A DNA stretch of 43,291 nucleotides from Marinobacter sp. (GTDB lineage: Bacteria; Pseudomonadota; Gammaproteobacteria; Pseudomonadales; Oleiphilaceae): NCBI GenBank assembly GCA_018066865.1, contig JAGPVT010000138.1, positions 1 through 43,291 on the forward strand, given 5' to 3'. The position numbers and the translations under genes are program-made. Below the pieces are notes generated by a model that worked only from the letters and a program-made list of their open reading frames with translations, searched no databases and was not told the DNA's origin. This document shows positions 35,689 to 43,291 of this stretch, in pieces (position 1 is the first letter of the stretch; each line of letters begins with the position of its first letter).

Positions 35689-36951
35689 TTACTTCAGTCG
35701 TGCCTGGTGCCGACGCTGAATCATGCGATGGATACGCATGGCGAGGGTCTGGTGGGCCACGGCGGAATTGACGCGCAACACATTGGAACTGACCACAACC
35801 ATGTAGCGATACTGCGGATCTTTCGCGGGCGCCTCGACAAGCGCCAATGAGGCCAACAGATTGCGTTTGTTGCCCCTGTACTTGCCACAGACGAAGCCCT
35901 CCTCAGGTACGCAGCTGTACAAAGACCCGGATTTGAAATACACAGCGGCGTTGTTTAACGCGGGATGGGAGGCGTAACGAATGCGTTTTTGCGTCATGTA
36001 CATCAGGCGTTTCATTTCCCGGCTGGACCACTCGTCTACCAATTGCCCGGTCTCCAGTTTATACACCAGGCGCAACAACTCCCGCGGAGTGGCATAGCTG
36101 GTCTTGCCCGCCACCCGTCGTTTACCTTCGCGGGTGAAAAAACTGCCCTGCCGAATCAGATTGGGGTCAAAACCATTTTTAACCAGCCCGCCGGTCATGG
36201 CTTGCTCAAAGAGTTTGCCGAGCTCGGTACGCGAGGTTGATTCGAAAAAATCGTCGGCGTCGGCCTGTGAAACCGGATACGCATGAGCGCTGTGCTGCAT
36301 CAGAACGAGATGCTTCATCACCATCGCAGCTGCTGCATTGGAGCTGGCTGAATACACCCAGTCCAGATACTCCCAAAGCGAGGCCGTGTCGCCTTCTTGC
36401 AGCAGGCGGAATGTCATCGTTCGCGTGTCCGGATGCCAAAAAACCACCTTATGTGAAGGCCTTTGAATAAAGCCATCGGCAACGACCAGGGCATTTCTCA
36501 AAATCCGTTCCCGAGCCGATACGTCATCAGGATAAAGATCGTGCAAACGCTGAAAAACGGCCAGGCCGACCAGCATCTTGCCAACACTGCCGACGTTCAC
36601 TTTAACCGTGGCATTGTGCTCAGCGTAAACCGGATTATCCGCATCGGACATATCCAGAAGCGCTATTGAATAACGGTTGGCCTCAGCACCCAACATGGTT
36701 TTTATCTCTGCGGCCATGTCCGGATCAGACGCGAAATCGAAATCCTTGGGCAACCCGATGCCGCGAGGCCGTACTTCTTGCATCGACAGTAACCCACCCA
36801 GCGGCAACTGACGCCCCCTCACCTCCCCCAACGCGGCCAGGCGGTAAAATTCGAGACGCCGAATCCCGGTATACTCATAACCGTCCAGCGGATAGGCGTG
36901 GACACTGGCCTCCAGGCCGAGCACAAGAAACCACAGTAGTACCCACCTCAT
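35689..36951 (-). CDS. Second exported serine hydrolase, beta-lactamase-like, coupled to the dikinase
   Basis: A 420-residue protein with signal peptide (MRWVLLWFLVLGLEASVHA). Beta-lactamase-superfamily motifs are SVGK (Ser 122, Lys 125), SSN (203-205) and KSG (340-342). An extra N-terminal region (residues 20-90) and an insertion with LYSCVPEEGFVCGKYRG, whose two cysteines could form a disulphide, distinguish it from the smaller neighbour. Its ATG overlaps the stop of the upstream dikinase-like gene by four bases, so the two are expressed as one unit. It may cleave a peptide, ester or peptidoglycan-linked group of the same polymer; that is inference. Confidence 0.85.
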   Translation of the reverse strand: MRWVLLWFLVLGLEASVHAYPLDGYEYTGIRRLEFYRLAALGEVRGRQLPLGGLLSMQEVRPRGIGLPKDFDFASDPDMAAEIKTMLGAEANRYSIALLDMSDADNPVYAEHNATVKVNVGSVGKMLVGLAVFQRLHDLYPDDVSARERILRNALVVADGFIQRPSHKVVFWHPDTRTMTFRLLQEGDTASLWEYLDWVYSASSNAAAAMVMKHLVLMQHSAHAYPVSQADADDFFESTSRTELGKLFEQAMTGGLVKNGFDPNLIRQGSFFTREGKRRVAGKTSYATPRELLRLVYKLETGQLVDEWSSREMKRLMYMTQKRIRYASHPALNNAAVYFKSGSLYSCVPEEGFVCGKYRGNKRNLLASLALVEAPAKDPQYRYMVVVSSNVLRVNSAVAHQTLAMRIHRMIQRRHQARLK

Positions 36952-39926
36952 GGTCTTACCTCCGGAGCCTGGTGCAGGTCGACCTGGATGCTGTCCAGTC
37001 CGGCCAGCACGTTATCCATGGCTTGCAAATAGCGGTTGTTTGTCGCGGCCTCATCCTGCACAAAAGGACGGATTTGCAAAAGCATCAGCCGCCCCTTAAC
37101 AAAACCGAATTCCACGTCGGCAACCACACCACCCGCTGCGGATTGCGAGGTGCCGCCAAACCAGTCAGGCAGCCTCGCGGTAAACGCAAGTACCTGCCTG
37201 ATAGACTCTTCGTCAAGCAGCCGCGCGGCGCCGCTGGCGGGCACCAACTGTGATCCGCCCGCAGGCAGAAGGTTGCGCCGCTGTGGTGCGGTTGCTGAAT
37301 TCAGCAGCTCGACCCGAGCGTCTCTTACCCTGACACGGATTGTCTCTGCCGCCTGACCATCCACACCGCCAGCCACACCTTCATTCACCACCAGGGTAAT
37401 AAACTCTCTGGATCCGCTCTCCACATCGGCGGTGACCATGACGCCAGAAATATCATTGGGAATACTCTTGTGCAGCAATACCGCGGCGTACAGGTGCTCC
37501 GGTCGATCCATGAGAGCCTGGCGCCAGCCGTAGGCGCGCTCGCTGAAAGGTGATGCCCAGACCTTGCGGATCGCCTGCAGTATGTTGTCAAAGCCGACGA
37601 CGTTGGGGATGGTCAGATTCAGTCCGGCACCGGTAAAGCCCGGCAGGTCCTCAACGTTGGTGTCCGAACGCACGAACACACCGTAACTGCCGTCCACGCC
37701 AAAGGTCTGCGCCATGGAACGGCGCAGCGTTTCCTCAAAGCCCGGGGGAAACGGAGTATTGATGATCCAGTTGCGCAATCGAGCAAGAAACGCCCTGGCG
37801 GTTTCATTCCGTTGCGCAGCATCGGGCATTGCGGCGATCTGCCCATAACGCGTGCTCAGTGTCTGAAACATGCTGGCCCCGCCGGGTGTCGCCGCTTGTT
37901 CCAACATCTGCCGGAAGCCACCAAAGGGAATGGCTAGCCCCGGCGATACGTGTTGCGGAAAGTACCGGGTCAACTCACCGAGCTGAGCCGCCTTGGGCCC
38001 GACGATAACCCCGGAGTCGCCGCCGCCCAAGTGGCTGGTCGCAATGGGTTGCGTCCGTTGCAGATCCAATTTGCCGATATCGACGTTGATTACCGCGGCT
38101 ATTGGCTCTGCCCCCTTCGATACAGTTTCTTCAGCGGATTGTGTGTCGCGCAGCAGTCGTACGATGCCACCAGGGCTCGCCGCCAACATTACCCGTTGCC
38201 CACGATGGCCCTGCACAACAGGCAACAAAGACTCATCTACTACAACATTGGGAATGCCGAGATTGCGCGCCAGAAGTTGGACGTGAGACAGATAGTTACC
38301 TTCATGGGCCGTGAGGATACCGCTGACAGGCGGCAGATCCTCGATGGTTTCGGGAACAATGACAATTGAATCGTCCAGGTAATTTGCATTTTTTATGTCA
38401 TCCAGTGTGCGCAAGGTTCCGCGCGCCAAACCAGGATTAAGGCTATGCAGCCCCAGTGCGACAGGGGTACCGAACAATTCGCTGTGATAGCCGGTCAGAC
38501 CTGCGGCATCCCTGCTGAGCGTGTCCAGTAGCGCCGAGTAGGCCAGTAGCGGGCTAGCTCGCAGACGGTCCGGTAAATAGTTGACGGCGAGTGGCTCGAT
38601 CTGGCTCAGCTTTTCCATGGGCAGCGAAAAATAGAACATCAAGCGTCGGCGTGACCATTCCGGCGCCCGCGCCAGGTCATTCAGGTTTTTTCGATAATGA
38701 TCGAGGGACAGTTCGCCGGTGTCCAAGGATTCGAATACCCGGCCCAGTTGCTCCCGCTCAAACGGCGTTAACAACCCCGTACCGTATGCGACCTCAATGA
38801 CATCCCGCATCCAGTGCAGCAATTCTTTGCGCGGCCTGCCCTGCCATTGCTGGCTCAGCGATACGGCATCGATAAAGGTCTGTCGTTGCATTGCCACGGC
38901 CAGTTCCAAAGCCTGCACCATCAACGCCTCTGAGCCGAATTCCGTTAACCGGTTGCGTATCATCGCTAACAAGCGGCCCCCAATCGCCAGTCGCGCGCCA
39001 GCACCTTTTGCACTCGCCAGCGCCGAAGCACTGTGACGTAATTCTATTGCCACTGGCCGGTCACCCACTGCCGTTACCAGGTTGGTTGTCATCGCGGCAA
39101 GATCAGGTGCCGCAAACACCACGTCGATTACCTGGGCCAGAGCGGTGTATTGGTCCCGCAATGCGGCACGGCCACTGCTGGTGGCATAGTCGCGCACGCG
39201 TTGCGCATCCTTGTGATCAGGGCTGCCATGAATCTTGGCGCGCAGGGGGGCAAAGCCCGGATCCTGTTTAGCCAATGTCGCCGCCATACCGCGCAGCCCA
39301 ATGACGGACGGATCATTACTGTCGCGCGGTAACAGGCGCACCGCTTCAAACAGCAGTGCAAAACGGTGTTCCCGCCATTGTGGCTTTTGTATCAGACCTT
39401 GCAGAATCCGCCGGGCTGCGGCTTCCTCGTCCTCCACCTGCTGGGCACCCCGGTAAAAACGCGCCTGGCGGAAAATCCACCCATTGTCGTGGGCGATCAG
39501 AAACCGCTCCAACAATAACATGCGAAAATGCCTCTGCTCCTGAGGCTGCTCACCAAAGTCATCGGCGCCCAGTTCGGCAAGCACGTTGGCTATGGGGAAG
39601 CCAGCTGCTTGCAGATCCAGCGTAGCCTCACTCCATTGACCGTGCTGGCGTCCACCGCCGTGCTCAACGCAGGCAAACGATTTGGGCGCCAGGATACTGC
39701 CGTCGTTACAGAACCAACGAATGCGAGAGAATGGGCCGCGCGGATTGTTCTTCATCTCGACGATGATCCGACCAAGGGCTTGCGTAGCTTCCCCCTCAGC
39801 TGGGCTTTCGAGGTAAGCAGCCGGTAATAACGCTGGTGTAAGCCAGATAAGCGCACAGGCGATGATTCTCCACCTGATTAGCCGCTTTAAAACCACACAT
39901 GGCAACATGACATTAACTTGTAACAA
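36948..39926 (-). CDS. Exported PEP/pyruvate-binding dikinase-like protein, glucan-water-dikinase domain order
   Basis: A protein of about 992 residues with a signal sequence (basic LKRLIRWR, then IIACALIWLTPALLPAAY). Helical middle region without recognised domain. A phosphohistidine domain follows, GILTAHEGNYLSHVQLLAR, its catalytic His about residue 548. Last comes a C-terminal PPDK_N ATP-binding domain: GPKAAQLGEL, VRSDTNVEDLPGFTGAGLN, AIRKVWASPF, and the closing VEFGFV plus LLQIRPF. No PEP/pyruvate TIM barrel, so it is not PEP synthase or PPDK; order and motifs resemble plant glucan water dikinase, which phosphorylates glucan with ATP. I start at TTG 39926 because AAAGGAG lies just upstream; the frame begins at 39980. 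Divergent from the transporter at 40080. Confidence 0.82.
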   Translation of the reverse strand: MLQVNVMLPCVVLKRLIRWRIIACALIWLTPALLPAAYLESPAEGEATQALGRIIVEMKNNPRGPFSRIRWFCNDGSILAPKSFACVEHGGGRQHGQWSEATLDLQAAGFPIANVLAELGADDFGEQPQEQRHFRMLLLERFLIAHDNGWIFRQARFYRGAQQVEDEEAAARRILQGLIQKPQWREHRFALLFEAVRLLPRDSNDPSVIGLRGMAATLAKQDPGFAPLRAKIHGSPDHKDAQRVRDYATSSGRAALRDQYTALAQVIDVVFAAPDLAAMTTNLVTAVGDRPVAIELRHSASALASAKGAGARLAIGGRLLAMIRNRLTEFGSEALMVQALELAVAMQRQTFIDAVSLSQQWQGRPRKELLHWMRDVIEVAYGTGLLTPFEREQLGRVFESLDTGELSLDHYRKNLNDLARAPEWSRRRLMFYFSLPMEKLSQIEPLAVNYLPDRLRASPLLAYSALLDTLSRDAAGLTGYHSELFGTPVALGLHSLNPGLARGTLRTLDDIKNANYLDDSIVIVPETIEDLPPVSGILTAHEGNYLSHVQLLARNLGIPNVVVDESLLPVVQGHRGQRVMLAASPGGIVRLLRDTQSAEETVSKGAEPIAAVINVDIGKLDLQRTQPIATSHLGGGDSGVIVGPKAAQLGELTRYFPQHVSPGLAIPFGGFRQMLEQAATPGGASMFQTLSTRYGQIAAMPDAAQRNETARAFLARLRNWIINTPFPPGFEETLRRSMAQTFGVDGSYGVFVRSDTNVEDLPGFTGAGLNLTIPNVVGFDNILQAIRKVWASPFSERAYGWRQALMDRPEHLYAAVLLHKSIPNDISGVMVTADVESGSREFITLVVNEGVAGGVDGQAAETIRVRVRDARVELLNSATAPQRRNLLPAGGSQLVPASGAARLLDEESIRQVLAFTARLPDWFGGTSQSAAGGVVADVEFGFVKGRLMLLQIRPFVQDEAATNNRYLQAMDNVLAGLDSIQVDLHQAPEVRP

Positions 39927-40037
39927 AATAGCTCCTTTACCCTCTGATATTTCAGGATAAGAGAAAAACCCAACCCGCATACGACCATTGAAAAAATAGA
40001 CCCCGCTTATCCAGTTAAGTTACAGACAATTAACAAC

Positions 40038-40057
40038 CCTGTAGGTCTGTTTACAGG
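40038..40057. promoter_or_regulatory. Inverted repeat upstream of the nucleotide-transporter-like gene
   Basis: CCTGTA (40038-40043) and TACAGG (40052-40057) are 6-bp arms around eight bases, 22 bases before the GTG start at 40080 and in the divergent region shared with the dikinase gene. It resembles but does not fit a LexA box (CTG and CAG are 12 apart, not 10). Possible operator for an unknown regulator. Confidence 0.3.
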
Positions 40058-40079
40058 AAAACCGGGAAACCTGAGACCA

Positions 40080-41420
40080 GTGAAAAAACAATCTGAAAAA
40101 CTGAATCTGTGCGAACACTGTCTTTCCATTTTCACGGAAATGCGGCCTGGAGAAGGTTGGGCGGTTATTTTGTTCTCTATGTACGCCATGGTCTTGATGA
40201 TCTGCTACTACGTCTTCAAGACCCTGCGGGAAACGTTGATACTCACTTCCTTTAGCGCCGAAGTAAGAAGTTATGCCATGGCAGCCATTGCTCTGCTGCT
40301 GTTTTTTGTCATCCCGCTGTACGGCATGTTGTTTCGCTGCACGCAAAAGGTCCAACTCATACGATGGATCACTTTTTTCTTTGCTGGCAACATACTTATC
40401 TTCTATTTCCTGGGCCGTGCGGGCATGGAGTTGGGCTTTGTGTATTACGTCTGGGTGGGTGTTTATGGCGTTATGATGATTACTCAATTCTGGGCCTTTG
40501 CGGCGGACTGTTTCAACGTGGACAGTGGCCAACGCCTGTTCCCCATCATTTTGGCAGGACAGGCGCTGGGCGCAGTGCTCGGTACGCAGATTTTCAGTTT
40601 TCTGTTGCCTGTTCTCGGGCCCTTCAATCTACTGCTTATGGCCGGTCTTTTACTTGCGGCTACCACGATTTTTATACCCGCTGCGCACCGGTTGATACCA
40701 GGTGAATCAGCCTCCACTTACCGCGCAGACACGACCGACGGATGCAGTCAGCTTGATCATTTCATGGGTGGTCTGGCGGTGGTGGTGCGCAGCCGGTATC
40801 TGATCTTGATTGCCGTAGTGGCAGTCTTGCTGAACTGGATCAACAGTACCGGTGAGTTTATTTTTGCCGATTTTGTCAGTGCGCGGGCAACAACCGAAAT
40901 AGCCACAAGCAATCTGGGGAAAAGCGAAGTTATTGCAGGTTTTTACAGCGATTATTTCACTGCGACAACCGTTCTGGGATTCATCATTCAAGTGTTCCTG
41001 GTATCGCGGATCTATCGATGGATCGGTATTAGCGGGGCACTGCTCATCCTGCCGGTAATCGCCATGCTGGGCTATGGCATGGTCGTTTTTCTACCGATTT
41101 TCAGCCTCATCTGGCTGGTAAAAATCATCGAAAACGCAACTGACTACTCCATTATGAATACCACCCGACATGCTATTTACCTGCCTCTCACCCAGATCGA
41201 AAAATACGAAGGCAAGACTGCAATCGACACGTTTTTCTGGCGCGTCGGTGATTTGGTGCAAGCCGGAGCGATTTATGCCGGCCTCAACTGGTTCGGGTTT
41301 GGTATCACCCAATTTGCGCTGGTCAATATGGGACTGGCCTCCGTGTGGATCTGGCTAGCGGTATTGATCGGCCGCCACTACCAACGCATGACCGCAACAC
41401 ATCGAGTCAGGCTCCCGTGA
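40080..41420 (+). CDS. NTT/Npt-type nucleotide transporter-like membrane protein
   Basis: A 446-residue multi-pass inner-membrane protein with about eleven or twelve hydrophobic segments and a short cytosolic start containing CEHC. It resembles the TLC ATP/ADP carrier family (Npt1/Npt2) by recall: KTLRETLIL after TM1 (residues 47-55), GYGMVVFLPIF and TDYSIMNTTRHAIYLPLTQIEKYEGKTAID-type segments near residues 358-385 are typical of that family. Members exchange ATP/ADP or move other nucleotides. Start is GTG at 40080 with GAG five bases upstream. It is divergent from the exported dikinase gene; together they suggest nucleotide supply to the periplasm. The actual substrate is unproven. Confidence 0.72.
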   Translation: MKKQSEKLNLCEHCLSIFTEMRPGEGWAVILFSMYAMVLMICYYVFKTLRETLILTSFSAEVRSYAMAAIALLLFFVIPLYGMLFRCTQKVQLIRWITFFFAGNILIFYFLGRAGMELGFVYYVWVGVYGVMMITQFWAFAADCFNVDSGQRLFPIILAGQALGAVLGTQIFSFLLPVLGPFNLLLMAGLLLAATTIFIPAAHRLIPGESASTYRADTTDGCSQLDHFMGGLAVVVRSRYLILIAVVAVLLNWINSTGEFIFADFVSARATTEIATSNLGKSEVIAGFYSDYFTATTVLGFIIQVFLVSRIYRWIGISGALLILPVIAMLGYGMVVFLPIFSLIWLVKIIENATDYSIMNTTRHAIYLPLTQIEKYEGKTAIDTFFWRVGDLVQAGAIYAGLNWFGFGITQFALVNMGLASVWIWLAVLIGRHYQRMTATHRVRLP

Positions 41421-41516
41421 ATAAGGCAAGGCGCTGAAACGCGCCCTGCAATTATTGAACGATGCGTTTTCGTAGTGAGTCCCGCCTCGGATGTTTGCGC
41501 AAACAGCTATTCGAAG

Positions 41517-43085
41517 TTACAGATACTTCTCCATTGGCAACAAGCTGAACAGACCGGATTTGAAACGCCGCCAGAATCCCGTGGCCGGTTCGTGCGTCCA
41601 GGATTGCCCCTCATCCGCCGACCAGAGCAGTTGCCCATCCCCCTCCCGGGTCACCCGCCAGCTGTTTTCCGGCACCATTGCCGCTTCGATGTCCTGCGCA
41701 AGCTGCTCTGCCAGTTGGGGGCTGTGGATTACCAGCACAGTTTCAGAATTGAGGTAGATCGAACGCAGATTGATGTTGAATGAGCCGATGTACAAGGTTT
41801 TGCGATCGAATACCGCCGATTTGGCGTGCAGGCCCACCGCACCGTTACTACAGAAGCCCGGCATCTCAATCCAACTCGAGCAGGCTGCTGCGTCGGGCCG
41901 CAACTCATACAGCTCCGCCCCGTTGGCCAGCATCGCGCCGCGACGACGTGCGTAGCCAGCATGATTGGTGGTGAGGTCGTTAGAGGCCAGTGAATTGGTC
42001 AGGGCCGAGACATGGACGCCTCGTGCGCTGATCTTTCTCAATATATCGAGCTGATCGTCTCCGAGAATGAGATACGCGGATTCCACCAGAATTTCCTTGT
42101 CAGCCTGCTCAACAAGTTTGTGCAGCGCCTGGGCACTGCGTTGGGGGCGATCCGTATCCGCTTGACTAATCACCACCGGTGAATCGAACACCAGCTCCCC
42201 CTCGGCCCAAGTCAGTACCGGCAGCACCTGCGCCATGTACTCGAACGCTGACGTCGCATTTTGCGGCGGCACCCGAGTGAGCCCGGCAGTATCGGATGCG
42301 GACACACGGATCTGATCCAGCTGTGCGTTCAGGCCCTGTCCCTCCGCAGCATCAGGCTCCAATTGGCTAATGGGGTAGCTTGACGCGCTGTTCCAGAACG
42401 CATCGAAATTGGCGGACAGGTCAGCAACGATCGGACCCGCGATCAGGACATCGCGGTCGCGAAAATTCACCTGTGGGTGTAAATCGAAGTACTCATCGCC
42501 GATATTGCGGCCACCCATGATGCCTAGCGCGCCGTCGACCACGAAGGTCTTGTTGTGCATGCGCTGATTGAGACGCTGAAAGTCGGTGATAAAGCTCAGC
42601 CATTTACCGATACCCGAGCGGACCGCGAAGGGATTGTAGATGGCAATCTCAATATTGGGATGCTGATCCAGCGCGGCGAACATCGTATCGCGCCCGTCCA
42701 AATTGACATCATCGAGTAACAGCCGCACACGCACACCGCGGTCGGCGGCCACTAGCAGGCGTCGCGCCAGATAAGTCCCCGACACGTCGCTGTTCCAGAT
42801 GTAGTACTGCGCATCGATACTTTGCTCGGCAGCCTCAATCAGCGCGGCGCGCTGTAAAAAGGCCTGGCGACCGGCGTCCTGAATGTAAAATCCGGAATCA
42901 CCCGATTGATTCTGCAGGTAAGGTTGAACCTGGTGGCCCAGGCGCGTTTCCTCCGGACGATCAAACGCGTACGACAGCGGCGATGCATTCTGAGGGGGCA
43001 ACTGGGCGCAACCCTGTATAAACAGAATGGCGACGAGGATACATATACTCCTGGCACACAGTGCGCGCTTTGAAACTGCCGTCAT
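41517..43085 (-). CDS. Phospholipase D family lipoprotein, cardiolipin synthase-like
   Basis: A protein of 522 residues with two HKD phosphodiesterase motifs: HNKTFVVD followed by GIMGGRNIGDEYF (His 177, Lys 179, Asp 184) and HAKSAVFD followed by YIGSFNINLRS (His 420, Lys 422, Asp 427). It has a lipoprotein signal with lipobox FIQGC (Cys 26), so it is probably membrane-anchored in the envelope. Two HKDs predict phosphatidyl transfer or hydrolysis, as in ClsC-type cardiolipin synthases. The frame extends to a GTG at 43121; I prefer the ATG at 43085 because it gives a normal signal length, though neither has a clear ribosome site. It converges on the transporter gene. Confidence 0.88.
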   Translation of the reverse strand: MTAVSKRALCARSICILVAILFIQGCAQLPPQNASPLSYAFDRPEETRLGHQVQPYLQNQSGDSGFYIQDAGRQAFLQRAALIEAAEQSIDAQYYIWNSDVSGTYLARRLLVAADRGVRVRLLLDDVNLDGRDTMFAALDQHPNIEIAIYNPFAVRSGIGKWLSFITDFQRLNQRMHNKTFVVDGALGIMGGRNIGDEYFDLHPQVNFRDRDVLIAGPIVADLSANFDAFWNSASSYPISQLEPDAAEGQGLNAQLDQIRVSASDTAGLTRVPPQNATSAFEYMAQVLPVLTWAEGELVFDSPVVISQADTDRPQRSAQALHKLVEQADKEILVESAYLILGDDQLDILRKISARGVHVSALTNSLASNDLTTNHAGYARRRGAMLANGAELYELRPDAAACSSWIEMPGFCSNGAVGLHAKSAVFDRKTLYIGSFNINLRSIYLNSETVLVIHSPQLAEQLAQDIEAAMVPENSWRVTREGDGQLLWSADEGQSWTHEPATGFWRRFKSGLFSLLPMEKYL

Positions 43086-43141
43086 CCTGTCAAGCAATGT
43101 CTTTATCCCGGTTGATGCCACCTGTCATTGCGGGACCAGGG

Positions 43142-43291
43142 CTACTCCCACTCAATCGTAGCCGGCGGCTTGGAAGACACATCGTAAGTCACCCGTGAAA
43201 CACCGCTGATCTCATTGATAATACGATTAGACACAGTTTCCAGCAGCTCGTACGGCAGGTGTGCCCAGCGTGCGGTCATGAAATCGATGGT
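43142..43291 (-). CDS. guaA: GMP synthase (glutamine-hydrolysing), C-terminal end
   Basis: The last 49 codons of guaA, continuing past the right edge. The translation ends with [20 protein letters not shown] then PATIEWE and a TAG stop at 43142-43144, which is the highly conserved GuaA C-terminus (dimerisation domain). It converts XMP to GMP. A 56-base gap separates it from the phospholipase D gene on the same strand; no clear terminator was seen there. Confidence 0.93.
   Translation of the reverse strand, partial: TIDFMTARWAHLPYELLETVSNRIINEISGVSRVTYDVSSKPPATIEWE

Noticed and set aside
36948..39926. PEP synthase or pyruvate phosphate dikinase
   Set aside because: The PEP/pyruvate-binding TIM barrel is missing, the ATP-binding domain is C-terminal to the phosphohistidine domain, and a signal sequence is present.
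40038..40057. LexA/SOS box upstream of the nucleotide-transporter-like gene
   Set aside because: CTG and CAG are separated by 12 bases instead of the 10 required in gammaproteobacterial LexA sites, and the interior is not AT-rich.
41434..41449. GGCGC/GCGCC hairpin after the transporter gene as a terminator
   Set aside because: Short 5-bp stem and no T-run on either strand.

Overview
The window reads as a chromosomal segment of a marine gammaproteobacterium, most likely Marinobacter or a close relative. This is inferred from gene order (aspS-ruvCAB-ybgC-tolQRAB-pal-cpoB-tRNA-Lys), protein similarity recalled from related genomes, moderate GC and frequent GTG/TTG starts. No database search was possible, so genus-level assignment is a judgement.

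Region 1 (1-8450, minus strand) is the front half of an ethanolamine-utilisation (eut) microcompartment operon in the enterobacterial order: eutS, eutP, eutQ, eutT, eutD, eutM, an extra eutM-like shell gene, eutN, eutE, eutJ, eutG, eutH. eutH runs off the left edge; the lyase genes eutBC, eutA, eutL and any eutR would lie beyond it. Acetaldehyde made from ethanolamine inside the shell goes to acetyl-CoA (EutE) and acetyl phosphate (EutD), or to ethanol (EutG); EutT supplies adenosylcobalamin.

Region 2 (8650-18950, minus) is conserved core: two identical tRNA-Lys(TTT) genes with promoter and terminator, the Tol-Pal envelope operon, the Holliday-junction genes ruvABC and aspS. A 109-bp palindromic element with perfect 28-bp arms lies upstream of aspS. 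The eut operon begins directly downstream of the tRNA-Lys pair, a typical island-insertion position.

Region 3 (19000-29100) holds a FabR-like regulator, a HIT protein, the nucleotide-sugar genes ugd and galE, tadA, a Pcm-like methyltransferase, and an operon of membrane-fusion protein, RND efflux pump and TetR regulator with a palindromic candidate operator.

Region 4 (29300-43291) starts with a zinc alcohol dehydrogenase and then becomes unusual. An operon couples MlaA and MlaC lipid-transfer proteins to an MMPL-type RND permease, with no Mla ABC transporter genes. It is followed by two beta-lactamase-fold serine hydrolases, an apparently exported dikinase whose domain order resembles plant glucan water dikinase, a nucleotide-transporter-like membrane protein (NTT/Npt type), and a phospholipase D-type lipoprotein. 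The exported ATP-dependent dikinase next to a possible ATP carrier is the best candidate here for an undescribed system: envelope polymer phosphorylation fed by nucleotide export. The window ends in the 3' end of guaA.
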